Assembly (NCBI RefSeq): GCF_045348435.1
Contig: NZ_CP157484.1
Location: forward strand, 2,170,001-2,234,000
Direction: 5' to 3'
Length of the DNA stretch: 64,000 nucleotides
Source: Alsobacter sp045348435
Lineage (GTDB): Bacteria; Pseudomonadota; Alphaproteobacteria; Rhizobiales; Beijerinckiaceae
The position numbers and the translations under genes were made by a program. The notes under the pieces were generated by a model. It was not told where the DNA came from and ran no database searches. It saw only the letters and a list, made by a program, of their open reading frames with translations. Position 1 is the first letter of the stretch. Each line of letters opens with the position of its first letter. Of this stretch, positions 18,149 to 28,157 are shown piece by piece.

Positions 18149-18213
18149 AGGTTTATGGGTTGTCACATGGTTCTTGCGAAAGCCGGATTCCACCTTTTCG
18201 CAGCATGCTCTAG
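18149..18213. repeat. Dispersed Rhizobiales-type intergenic element
   Basis: On the minus strand this begins CTAGAGCATG, continues with GCGAAAAGGTGGAATCCGGC and ends near CATAAACCTAG. The pattern CTAGAGCATG-(N)-AAAGTGGAA-CCGG resembles a repeat seen in intergenic regions of many Rhizobiales, by recall. Its outer edge supplies the TAG stop of the PQQ-dehydrogenase gene. Confidence 0.5.
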
Positions 18214-19547
18214 TTGGACGCCTGCTGCTTGCCGGCGCTGGTCACGCGCCAAACCTTGCCGCCGACGTCGTCGGCGACCAGCAGGGCGCCGGACTTGTCC
18301 TCGGCCACGCCGACCGGCCGGCCGCGCGCTTCGCCGTTCGGCCCCAGGAAGCCGGTGAGGATGTCCTTGGGCTCGCCGGCCGGCTTGCCGTCCTTGAACG
18401 GGACGAAGATCACCTTGTAGCCGCTCGGCGGCTTGCGGTTCCAGGAGCCGTGCTGGCCCACGAAGGCGCCGCCGTCATAGCCCTGGCCCAGCGCGTCGCC
18501 GGTGTAGAAGGTCAGCCCCAGCGACGCCGTATGCGCGCCCAGCGCGTAGTCCGGCGCGATCGCCTTCTGGACCAGATCTGGCTTCTGCGGGCTGACGCGC
18601 GTGTCGACATGCTGGCCGTAATAGCTGTAGGGCCAGCCATAGAACGCGCCCTCTTTCACCGAGGTCATGTAGTCGGGCACGAGGTCGCTGCCGATCTCGT
18701 CGCGCTCGTTGACGGCGACCCAGAGCTGCTTGGACTGCGGCTGCCAGGAGAGGCCGTTCGGATTGCGTAGGCCAGAGGCGAAGACCCGGAACGTCCCCGA
18801 GCCGGGATCCACTTCGAGAACCGCGGCGCGGTTCGTCTCCGCCTCCATGCCGTTTTCCGCCACGTTGCTGTTGGAGCCCACCGTGACATAGAGCTTCGAC
18901 CCGTCCGGGCTGGCTGTGACGTCCTTCGTCCAGTGGTGGTTGATCGTGCCGGCGGGCAGATCGGTGACCTTGCGGCCGGGGTCGGTGATCCGGGTGTCGC
19001 CCTCTTTGTAGGAGAAGACCATCAGCGCGTCGGTGTCGGCCACGTAGAGCTTGTCGCCGACCAGCGTCATCCCGAAGGGCGAATGCAGGCCCTCCAGCAG
19101 CACGCTGCGGGTCTCCGGGACGCCGTCGCCGTCCTTGTCGCGCAGGAGCGTGATGCGGTTGGCGCTGGGGGTGCTGGATCCGGCCTTCTTCATCAGGAGA
19201 TGCATGATCCAGCCCTTGGGTCCCTTGCCGTCGTCGGGTTTGGGCGGCGCGTCGCTCTCGGCGACCAGCACGTCGCCATTGGGCAGCACGTGCAGCCAGC
19301 GCGGATGCTGCAGGTCGCTGGCGAAGGCCTTGACGGCCAGGCCCTGCGCGGCGGTGGGCTGCTCGCCCTGCGGCCAGCCCTTGGCGTCCGCCACCTTCAC
19401 GGTCGGGATCAGGGTGGCGTTCGGCTGGGGCAGGGTGGGGTTGGGGCCGAACCCCTTCTCGGCCGGAATCGTCGCCTGCTCGCCGCAACCGGACACGGCG
19501 AGAGCGGCGCCGAGGGCGCCCAGGGCGATGAGGGAATGGGTCGTCAT
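18210..19547 (-). CDS. PQQ-dependent sugar (sorbosone-type) dehydrogenase lipoprotein
   Basis: A 445-residue six-bladed beta-propeller of the soluble glucose/L-sorbosone dehydrogenase family. These enzymes oxidise aldoses in the periplasm with PQQ as cofactor. The N-terminus has a lipobox LAVSGC, so the protein is predicted to be membrane anchored. Propeller motifs include LHSPFGMTLVGDKLYVADTD, ASGLRNPNGLSW and GQHGSWNRKPPSGYKV. PQQ use is inferred from the family. The ATG at 19547 gives the signal sequence. It is monocistronic and its stop lies in a dispersed repeat. Confidence 0.87.
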   Translation of the reverse strand: MTTHSLIALGALGAALAVSGCGEQATIPAEKGFGPNPTLPQPNATLIPTVKVADAKGWPQGEQPTAAQGLAVKAFASDLQHPRWLHVLPNGDVLVAESDAPPKPDDGKGPKGWIMHLLMKKAGSSTPSANRITLLRDKDGDGVPETRSVLLEGLHSPFGMTLVGDKLYVADTDALMVFSYKEGDTRITDPGRKVTDLPAGTINHHWTKDVTASPDGSKLYVTVGSNSNVAENGMEAETNRAAVLEVDPGSGTFRVFASGLRNPNGLSWQPQSKQLWVAVNERDEIGSDLVPDYMTSVKEGAFYGWPYSYYGQHVDTRVSPQKPDLVQKAIAPDYALGAHTASLGLTFYTGDALGQGYDGGAFVGQHGSWNRKPPSGYKVIFVPFKDGKPAGEPKDILTGFLGPNGEARGRPVGVAEDKSGALLVADDVGGKVWRVTSAGKQQASN

Positions 19548-19688
19548 GCCGGTCCTGCTTTCTTCCCGGGCCGGCTGATCGAGCGGCCGGACCCGTGCGC
19601 CCCCGCCGAAGCAATCCGGAGAGCGCCCGTTCCGTTCAGATCGCGCCCGTGCGGCACGTCGGCGCACGGTTCGCCGGCGTCGCGCGGG

Positions 19689-20446
19689 TCAGGTCTTCAG
19701 CTTGTAGCCCGTCGCGAACACCCGCCAGACCACGACGAGGCAGACCGCCATGAAGGCCAGCGTCATGGCCAGGCTCACGCCGACGCCGACGTCCGAAACG
19801 CCGTAGAAGCTCCAGCGAAAGCCGCTGACCAGATAGACGACCGGATTGAAGAGCGTCACTTTTTGCCAGAACGGCGGCAGCATCGCGATGGAGTAAAAGC
19901 TCCCGCCCAGGAAGGTGAGCGGAGTGATGATCATCATCGGGACGATCTGCAGCTTTTCGAAGCTGTCCGCCCAGATCCCGATGATGAAGCCGAACAGGCT
20001 GAACGTGACCGCGGTGAGCAGCAGGAAGGCCAGCATCCAGAACGGGTGGGCGATGCCGAACGGCACGAACAGCCGCGCCGTGACGAGGATGATCAGTCCC
20101 AGGATCACCGACTTGGTGGCCGCCGCCCCCACATAGCCGAGCACGATCTCGCCCGCCGAGATGGGCGCCGAGAGCACCTCGTAGATCGTGCCGGAGAAAC
20201 GCGGCATGTAGATCCCGAAGGACGCGTTCGACAGGCTCTCTGTCAGGATCGAGAGCATGATCAGGCCGGGGACGATGAACGCCCCGTAGCTGACGCCGTC
20301 GATCTCCGCCATGCGCGAGCCGATGGCGGAGCCGAACACGACGAAATAGAGGGACGTGGACAGCACCGGCGAGGCGATGCTCTGCATGAGGGTGCGCCAG
20401 GTGCGCGCCATTTCGAAGAGGTAGATGGCCTTGATGGCGTGGATGT

Positions 20447-20450
<4 letters not shown>
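19689..20450 (-). CDS. ABC-2 type transporter permease
   Basis: A 253-residue membrane protein with about six hydrophobic segments, of the ABC-2 (NodJ/DrrB-like) exporter type. Typical features are the amphipathic N-terminus with MARTWRTLMQSIASP and the central LSAPISAGEIVLGY loop. Its ATG overlaps the TGA of the upstream ATPase gene (ATGA), so the two are translationally coupled and form one exporter. The substrate, such as drug, lipid or glycan, is unknown. Confidence 0.88.
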
Positions 20451-21373
<923 letters not shown>

Positions 21374-21483
21374 GCGGGCTCCTGGCGTTCTCGCCCGGTC
21401 GGCGACGCACGCCGCTAGATAGCGCGCCGGCGCCGTCGCGGCGATGGGCCGCCGCGAAATCGCCCGGCGTCTTGCCGCCGGCC

Positions 21484-21513
21484 TGTCGGAGTGCTGCACT
21501 CCCGTTCGTCCTA
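21484..21513 (+). promoter_or_regulatory. Candidate ECF42-dependent promoter, first copy
   Basis: TGTCGG at 21484-21489 is followed after exactly 17 bases by CGTCCTAAG. The same two boxes with the same spacing stand before the second YciI gene at 23179. The TGTCG(A/G) and CG(A/T)C boxes agree with what I recall of ECF42 target promoters. It lies 34 bases before the first YciI start. Confidence 0.65.
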
Positions 21514-21547
21514 AGGCTCGAGGAGCCCGAACGAGGAAGCGCCCCCC

Positions 21548-21919
21548 ATGCTCTACGCCATACTCTGCTACGATTCCGAGGACGTCGTCGGCTCCTGGTC
21601 CAAGGAGGAGGACGACGCCGTCATGGCCAAGCTCGGCGTCGTCCAGGAGAAGCTGGCCCAGCAGGGCCGCCTCGGGCCGGTGGCGCGGCTGTTGCCGACC
21701 ACGTCGGCCACCACGGTCCGCAAGGGGCGCGACGCGCTGATCATCGACGGACCCTTCGCGGAGACGAAGGAACAGCTCCTCGGCTTCTACATCATCGACT
21801 GCTCCAGCCTGGAGGAGGCGATCGAGACCGCCAAGGATCTGGGCAAGGCGAGCAGCTCCGCCGGGGCCTACGAGATCCGGCCCGTGTCCCTGTTCCGGCC
21901 CGGACAGGCGGGCTCATGA
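21548..21919 (+). CDS. YciI/DGPF-domain protein
   Basis: A 123-residue protein of the YciI-like dimeric alpha-beta barrel superfamily. The hallmark DGPF is present in IIDGPFAETKEQLLGFYIID. The family has a conserved His/Asp pocket in some members but no general reaction is known. It is translated just ahead of the sigma factor with an ATGA overlap and is preceded by a candidate ECF promoter. This is the standard partner gene of ECF42 sigma factors. Confidence 0.9.
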   Translation: MLYAILCYDSEDVVGSWSKEEDDAVMAKLGVVQEKLAQQGRLGPVARLLPTTSATTVRKGRDALIIDGPFAETKEQLLGFYIIDCSSLEEAIETAKDLGKASSSAGAYEIRPVSLFRPGQAGS

Positions 21920-23163
21920 CCGACATCGCCTGGATCCACGCGGCCCTGACCTCGGCGCGGCCCCAGGCCGTGGGCGCGCTGCTGCGCTATTTCCGCGACC
22001 TCGACGTCGCCGAGGAAGCCTACCAGGACGCGTGCCTTCGGGCGCTCCGGACCTGGCCGAAGAACGGGCCGCCGCGCGATCCCGCCGCCTGGCTGATCTT
22101 CGTCGGCCGCAACGCCGCCATCGACCAGACCCGCCGCGACCGGCGCCAGCAGCCGCTTCCGGACGAGGAGGCGCTCTCCGACCTGGACGACGCCGAGGAG
22201 GCCATGGCCGCCCGGCTGGACGGGGCCGATTACCGGGACGACGTGCTGCGGCTGATGTTCATTTGTTGCCACCCGGACCTCGCTCCCACGCAGCAGATCG
22301 CGCTGGCGCTGCGCATCGTGTCCGGCCTTAGCGTGGCCAGGATCGCCCGGGCCTTCCTGGTCGGCGAGAGCGCCATGGAGCAGCGCATCACCCGCGCCAA
22401 GGCCAGGGTGGCGGCCGCCGACGTCCCGTTCGAGGCCCCGGGGCCGCTGGAGCGGGCGGACCGCTTCGCCTCGGTGGCGTCCATGATCTACCTGATCTTC
22501 AACGAGGGCTATTCGGCCGGCCCGCAGGGCGGGAGGGCGCCCCTCTGCGACGAGGCGATCCGGCTGGCCCGCCTGCTGCTGAGGCTGTTCCAGACCGAAC
22601 CCGAGATGATGGGGTTGCTCGCCCTCATGCTCCTCCAGCATTCCCGCACCCCGGCGCGCCACGCCGCCGACGGCTCCATCGTCCTGCTGGACGACCAGGA
22701 CAGGACGTTGTGGAACAGGGCGATGATCGCCGAGGGACTGGCCCTGGTCGACAAGGCGTTCCGGCACCGGCGCGCCGGGCCCTACCAGGTGCAGGCCGCC
22801 ATCGCGGCGCTTCACGCCCGGGCCGCGACGCCGGCCGACGTCGATTGGGTGGAGATCGACCTGCTCTACGGCGTGCTGGAGCGGCTGCAGCCGTCGCCCG
22901 TCGTGACGCTCAACCGCGCGGTCGCGGTGGGCAAGACGCGCGGCCCGGAGGCGGCGCTGGCGCTGATCGAGCCGCTGCGGGAGAGGCTCTCCGGCTATTT
23001 CCATTTTCACGGCGCCAGGGGCGCGTTCCTCACCCAGCTCGGCCGCGCCGCGGAGGCGCGCGAAGCTTTCGGCCGGGCGATCGCGCTGGCGGGCACGGCC
23101 GCCGAGGCGGCGCATATTCGCCAGCATCTTGACCGGCTTCTCCAGGAGGCGGACGGCGGGTAA
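21916..23163 (+). CDS. ECF42-group RNA polymerase sigma factor
   Basis: A 415-residue sigma factor. Region 2 (VAEEAYQDACLRALRTWP, AWLIFVGRNAAIDQTRRD) and region 4 (RIARAFLVGESAMEQRITRAKAR) are followed by a C-terminal extension of over 200 residues with an FNEGYSA motif and TPR-like helices. In ECF42 members this extension replaces a separate anti-sigma factor. There is no anti-sigma gene here. The gene is flanked by two YciI/DGPF genes. It is likely autoregulated through the promoter at 21484. Confidence 0.92.
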   Translation: MTDIAWIHAALTSARPQAVGALLRYFRDLDVAEEAYQDACLRALRTWPKNGPPRDPAAWLIFVGRNAAIDQTRRDRRQQPLPDEEALSDLDDAEEAMAARLDGADYRDDVLRLMFICCHPDLAPTQQIALALRIVSGLSVARIARAFLVGESAMEQRITRAKARVAAADVPFEAPGPLERADRFASVASMIYLIFNEGYSAGPQGGRAPLCDEAIRLARLLLRLFQTEPEMMGLLALMLLQHSRTPARHAADGSIVLLDDQDRTLWNRAMIAEGLALVDKAFRHRRAGPYQVQAAIAALHARAATPADVDWVEIDLLYGVLERLQPSPVVTLNRAVAVGKTRGPEAALALIEPLRERLSGYFHFHGARGAFLTQLGRAAEAREAFGRAIALAGTAAEAAHIRQHLDRLLQEADGG

Positions 23164-23178
23164 GAAGACGCGCGCTGA

Positions 23179-23208
23179 TGTCGGGACGGGCCGTCGACGC
23201 TCGTCCTA
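23179..23208 (+). promoter_or_regulatory. Candidate ECF42-dependent promoter, second copy
   Basis: TGTCGG at 23179-23184, a 17-base spacer, then CGTCCTAGG. The boxes and spacing repeat those at 21484-21513 although the spacers differ in sequence. It lies 51 bases before the second YciI start. Confidence 0.65.
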
Positions 23209-23259
23209 GGAGGGAAGCGGCCGGTGCACGCGCCATGCCGCACAGGACGGAGGACGACG

Positions 23260-23646
23260 ATGCGGTTCATGATGCTGATGATCCCGAACGACTACGCGGC
23301 CGCCAACGCCGACGCCCGGCCGAGCGCCGAGGCGGTCGCCGAGATGATGAAGTTCAACGCGGCGCTGAAGGAGGCCGGGGCGCTGATCGCGCTGGACGGC
23401 CTGCATCCCCCCGCCACCGGGGCGAGGGTGTCTTTCTCGAACGGCCAGCCCAGCGTCGCTCTCGGCCCCTTCCCCGGGGCGAAGGAGATGCTGGGAGGCT
23501 ACTGGATGATCGACGTCGCGTCCCGCGACGAGGCCATCGCCTGGGCGTCGAAGTGCCCGGCGGCGGATGGCGACATGATCGAGATCCGCCAGGTGTTCGA
23601 GATGGCCGACTTCCCGCCCGACGTGCAGGCCGCCGTCACGCTGTGA
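23260..23646 (+). CDS. Second YciI/DGPF-family protein
   Basis: A 128-residue YciI-like protein. It starts MRFMMLMIPNDY and keeps the family core LGPFPGAKEMLGGYWMIDVASRDEAIAWA; the DGPF motif has become LGPF. It diverges clearly from the first copy at 21548. The ATG at 23260 follows GGACGGAGGACGACG. It has its own promoter, so sigma-factor induction should raise both YciI proteins. The function is unknown, with possible roles in oxidative or chemical stress only by family association. Confidence 0.85.
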   Translation: MRFMMLMIPNDYAAANADARPSAEAVAEMMKFNAALKEAGALIALDGLHPPATGARVSFSNGQPSVALGPFPGAKEMLGGYWMIDVASRDEAIAWASKCPAADGDMIEIRQVFEMADFPPDVQAAVTL

Positions 23647-23694
23647 GAGCGTCGGCGCGGACGAGCGGCCAGGAGGCCGCCGTCCGGGCGAGGC

Positions 23695-26094
23695 TCAGGG
23701 AAGGGCCCTGAGATAGCGCACGGTGCGCCCCACGCTGACCGCCTGCGCGGCGTGCACGATGGCGTTGGCGTCGATGCCGTGGTGGCGGTAGAGGTCGGCG
23801 ATGGTGCCGGTCTGGCCGAAATGCTCGACGCCGAGCGCCTTCTGCCGGTGGCCGTGGACGCCGCCGAGCCAGGCCAGCGTGGCCGGGTGGCCGTCCAGCA
23901 CCGAGACGATCCCGCAATCGCGCGAGAGCGGGCCGAGCAGGCGCTCGATATGGCTTTCGGCGCTCGTGGTTCCGCGCTGGCGCGCGCGCTCGGCCGCCTG
24001 CCAGCCGGCGTTGAGCCGGTCGGCCGAGGTGATGGCCAGCAGGCCGACGTCGCGGCGGTCCTCCGACAGGAGCCCCGTCGCGGCGATGGCCTCCGGGGCC
24101 ACCGTTCCCTGATAGGCGATCACCACGCTGGCGTTCGGCCCGGGCGGTCGCATCCAGTAGGCGCCGTTGACGACGTCGCGCGCCAGGTCGGGCGTCATGG
24201 ACCGCAAGGGCTGCTCCAGCGGCCGGGTCGACAGGCGCAGATACACCGAGCCGCCGGTCTGGTCGCGCAGCCAGGTGGTCTCGTCGGGGTCGCCCTCGCC
24301 GTCGCGCTGCATGTAGTCGAAGGCGAAGCGCATCATGACGGCGAGTTCGTCGACGAAGGCCGGCTCGAAGGCGCACAGACCGTCCTGGGCCATGCCGATC
24401 AGCGGCGTCCCGATCGACTGGTGGGCGCCGCCCTCCGGGGCCAGCGTGACGCCCGAGGGCGTCGCCACCAGTAGGAAGCGGGCGTCCTGGTAGCAGGCGT
24501 AGTTGAGCTGGTCGGCGGCGCGGTAGATGAACGGGTCGTAGACCGTCCCGATCGGCAGCAGGCGCGCGCCGTTGATGGAGTGCGACAGCCCGAGCGCCGA
24601 CAGCATGATGAAGAGGTTCGATTCGGCGATGCCGAGCTCGAAGTGCTGGCCCTTGGGCCCGAACTCCCAGCTGTATGTCGATGGGATCCGCTCGGCCTTG
24701 AAGGTGTCGGCCATGCTTTCGCGGGCGAATAGCCCCCGGCGGTTCACCCACGGCCCGAGATTGGTCGACACCGTCACGTCCGGGGCGGTGGTGACGATCC
24801 GCTCGGCCAGCGGCGTCGGCTCGCGGGCGATCTCGTTCAGGATCTGCCCGAAACCCATCTGCGTGGAGATCGGCTTGCCGCCATGGGCGGGAACGTGCAG
24901 GACCTCCGGCACCGGCACGGTGGGCGCCGACAGCCGGCGCCGGCCCTCCGCGAAGAAGGGCGCCTGCGCGACGAAGGCCTCCAGCTCGGCGGCGTCGCGG
25001 CTCACCGCCTCCCACTTGTCCCACTCGTGGCCGGGACGCACGCCCATTTGCCGGCGGAAGCCCTCCATCTGGGCGGGGGTCATCAGCCCGGCGTGGTTGT
25101 CCTTGTGGCCGGCGAGCGGCAGCCCGTAGCCCTTGATGGTGTAGCAGATGAAGCAGACCGGCCGGTCATGCGTGGAGGCCTTTTCAAAGGCCTCCAGCAG
25201 GCTCGGCATGTCGTGGCCGCCGAGATTGACCATGAGGGCGCCGAGCTCCTCGTCGGACCGGCTCTCGATGAGGCGGGTGACAGGCCCCTGGTCGCCGATC
25301 TCGTCGAGCAGGCGCTTGCGCCAGGCCGCGCCGCCCTGGAAGGTCAGGGCGGAGTAGAGCTGGTTGGGGCAGCGCTCGATCCAGTCCCTCAGGGTCTCGC
25401 CGCCGGGTTCGGCGAAGGCGGCCTCCTGCAGGGAGCCATGCCGCAGGATCACGACGTCCCAGCCGAAATTGGCGAAGATCTGCTCGAACTTCTGCCAGAG
25501 ACCCTCGCGGACCACCGAATCGAGCGACTGGCGATTGTAGTCGACGACCCACCAGGTGTTCCGCAGGCCGTGCTTCCAGCCCTCGATGAGGGCTTCGTAG
25601 ATGTTGCCCTCGTCCATCTCGGCGTCGCCGATGAGGCTGATCATGCGGCCGTCGGGCCGGTCCTTCATCCATCCGTGGGCGCGGACATAGTCCTGCACCA
25701 GCGAGGAGAACAGCGTCTGCGCGACCCCGAGCCCGACCGAGCCGGTCGAGAAATCGACGTCGTCGACGTCCTTGGTGCGCGACGGATAGCTCTGCGCGCC
25801 CTTGTAACTGCGGAAGGCCTCGAGCTTCTCGCGGGTCTGGTTGCCGGCGAGATACTGGATGGCGTGGAAGATCGGCGAGGCGTGGGGCTTCACGGCGACC
25901 CGGTCCTGCGGGCGCAGGGCGGCGAAGTAGAGCGCCGTCATGATGGAGCCGAGCGAGGCCGACGAGGCCTGGTGGCCGCCCACCTTCACCTCGCCGGCGG
26001 GGCGCAGGTGATTGGCGTTGTGGATGGTCCACGACGCGAGCCAGAGCACGCGGCGTTCGATTTCGCGGAGGAGGGGGAGGCGGGGGTCGGTCAT
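23695..26094 (-). CDS. AceE/transketolase-like thiamine-diphosphate E1 enzyme
   Basis: A 799-residue homodimeric-type 2-oxoacid dehydrogenase E1 or transketolase-like protein. The N-terminal half has VGGHQASSASLGSIM, the ThDP/metal motif GDAEMDEGN and VDYNRQSLDS, all close to AceE. AceE itself is near 890 residues with GDGEMDE, so this one is shorter and divergent. No E2 or E3 gene lies near. Related genes are labelled transketolase or pyruvate dehydrogenase E1, and the reaction cannot be settled here. The ATG at 26094 is preferred to a TTG at 26106. It lies 61 bases after oppF on the same strand. Confidence 0.8.
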   Translation of the reverse strand: MTDPRLPLLREIERRVLWLASWTIHNANHLRPAGEVKVGGHQASSASLGSIMTALYFAALRPQDRVAVKPHASPIFHAIQYLAGNQTREKLEAFRSYKGAQSYPSRTKDVDDVDFSTGSVGLGVAQTLFSSLVQDYVRAHGWMKDRPDGRMISLIGDAEMDEGNIYEALIEGWKHGLRNTWWVVDYNRQSLDSVVREGLWQKFEQIFANFGWDVVILRHGSLQEAAFAEPGGETLRDWIERCPNQLYSALTFQGGAAWRKRLLDEIGDQGPVTRLIESRSDEELGALMVNLGGHDMPSLLEAFEKASTHDRPVCFICYTIKGYGLPLAGHKDNHAGLMTPAQMEGFRRQMGVRPGHEWDKWEAVSRDAAELEAFVAQAPFFAEGRRRLSAPTVPVPEVLHVPAHGGKPISTQMGFGQILNEIAREPTPLAERIVTTAPDVTVSTNLGPWVNRRGLFARESMADTFKAERIPSTYSWEFGPKGQHFELGIAESNLFIMLSALGLSHSINGARLLPIGTVYDPFIYRAADQLNYACYQDARFLLVATPSGVTLAPEGGAHQSIGTPLIGMAQDGLCAFEPAFVDELAVMMRFAFDYMQRDGEGDPDETTWLRDQTGGSVYLRLSTRPLEQPLRSMTPDLARDVVNGAYWMRPPGPNASVVIAYQGTVAPEAIAATGLLSEDRRDVGLLAITSADRLNAGWQAAERARQRGTTSAESHIERLLGPLSRDCGIVSVLDGHPATLAWLGGVHGHRQKALGVEHFGQTGTIADLYRHHGIDANAIVHAAQAVSVGRTVRYLRALP

Positions 26095-26155
26095 GCGCTC
26101 ATTCAACGTGTTGCCCGGGCGCGACGCAATCCCGTTTCGGTCCGGGCTGCGCCGC

Positions 26156-27149
<994 letters not shown>

Positions 27150-27160
<11 letters not shown>

Positions 27161-28157
27161 GGCGGTCCTCCTCGACGGGTCGCCAGCAGGCGGCCGCATG
27201 CGGGCCGGCGCCCTCCAGTGGCGGACGCTCCGCCCGGCAGCGGTCGACCGCGCGCGGGCAGCGCGGATGGAAGGCGCAGCCCTGCGGCCAGGACCCGGGG
27301 CGCGGCATCGCGCCGTCGATCTGCTGCAGCGTGGCCGAGCGCCGGCGCACGCTGGGGATCGAGGCCATGAGCCCCTGCGTGTAGGGATGGCGCGGGTGGT
27401 GGACCACGTCGTCCACCGGGCCGATCTCCACGATGCGACCGGCGTACATGACCGCGACGCGGTCGGCCGTCTCGGCGATCACGCCCATGTCGTGGGTGAC
27501 CAGCATGATGGCCGCGCCATGCTCGCGGCAAAGGCGCCGCAGCAACGAGGTGATCTGGGCCTGGATGGAGACGTCGAGCGCGGTCGTCGGCTCGTCGGCG
27601 ATGATCAGCTCCGGTCCGGCGCACAGCGCCAGCGCGATGACCACGCGCTGCCTCATGCCGCCGGAAAACTGGTGGGGATAGTGGTCGATCCGCACCTCGG
27701 GCGCCGGAATGCCGACCTCGCGCAAGAGCGACAAAGCGCGCCGTCGCGCCTCCGCCTCGCCGACCGGCAGATGCGTCCGGATGGTCTCTACGATCTGGTC
27801 GCCGACGCGCAGCAGCGGGTTGAGGGAGGTGAGGGGGTCCTGGAACACCGCCCCGATCCGCTTGCCGCGGATGCGGCGCATGTCGCGGGCGCCGAGTTGG
27901 TCGATGCGCTCGCCCCGGAGCGCGATGGACCCGCCCAGCATGCGCCCGGGCTTCTCCAGCAGTCCGATGACGGCCGTCCCGGTGAGGGACTTGCCAGCGC
28001 CGGATTCGCCGACGACGCCCAGGATCTCGCCCGCCGCGATGTCGAAGCTGACGTCGCTCAGCGCCGTAACGGTCCCGCGCCGGCCATCGAAGCCGATAGC
28101 GAGGTCCTTCACCGACAGGACGGGGAGGGACTGCGCGTCCAGGGCGGCGACGCTCAT
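27150..28157 (-). CDS. Oligopeptide-type ABC transporter ATPase (OppD/DppD)
   Basis: A 335-residue ATPase with Walker A GESGAGKS, signature FSGGMRQR, Walker B LIIADEPTTALD and the C-terminal CAFHPRCPRAVDRC extension. It pairs with the OppF-type subunit at the inner membrane. Its ATG overlaps the stop of the upstream amidohydrolase (ATGA), showing that hydrolases and transporter are translated as one unit. Confidence 0.9.
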
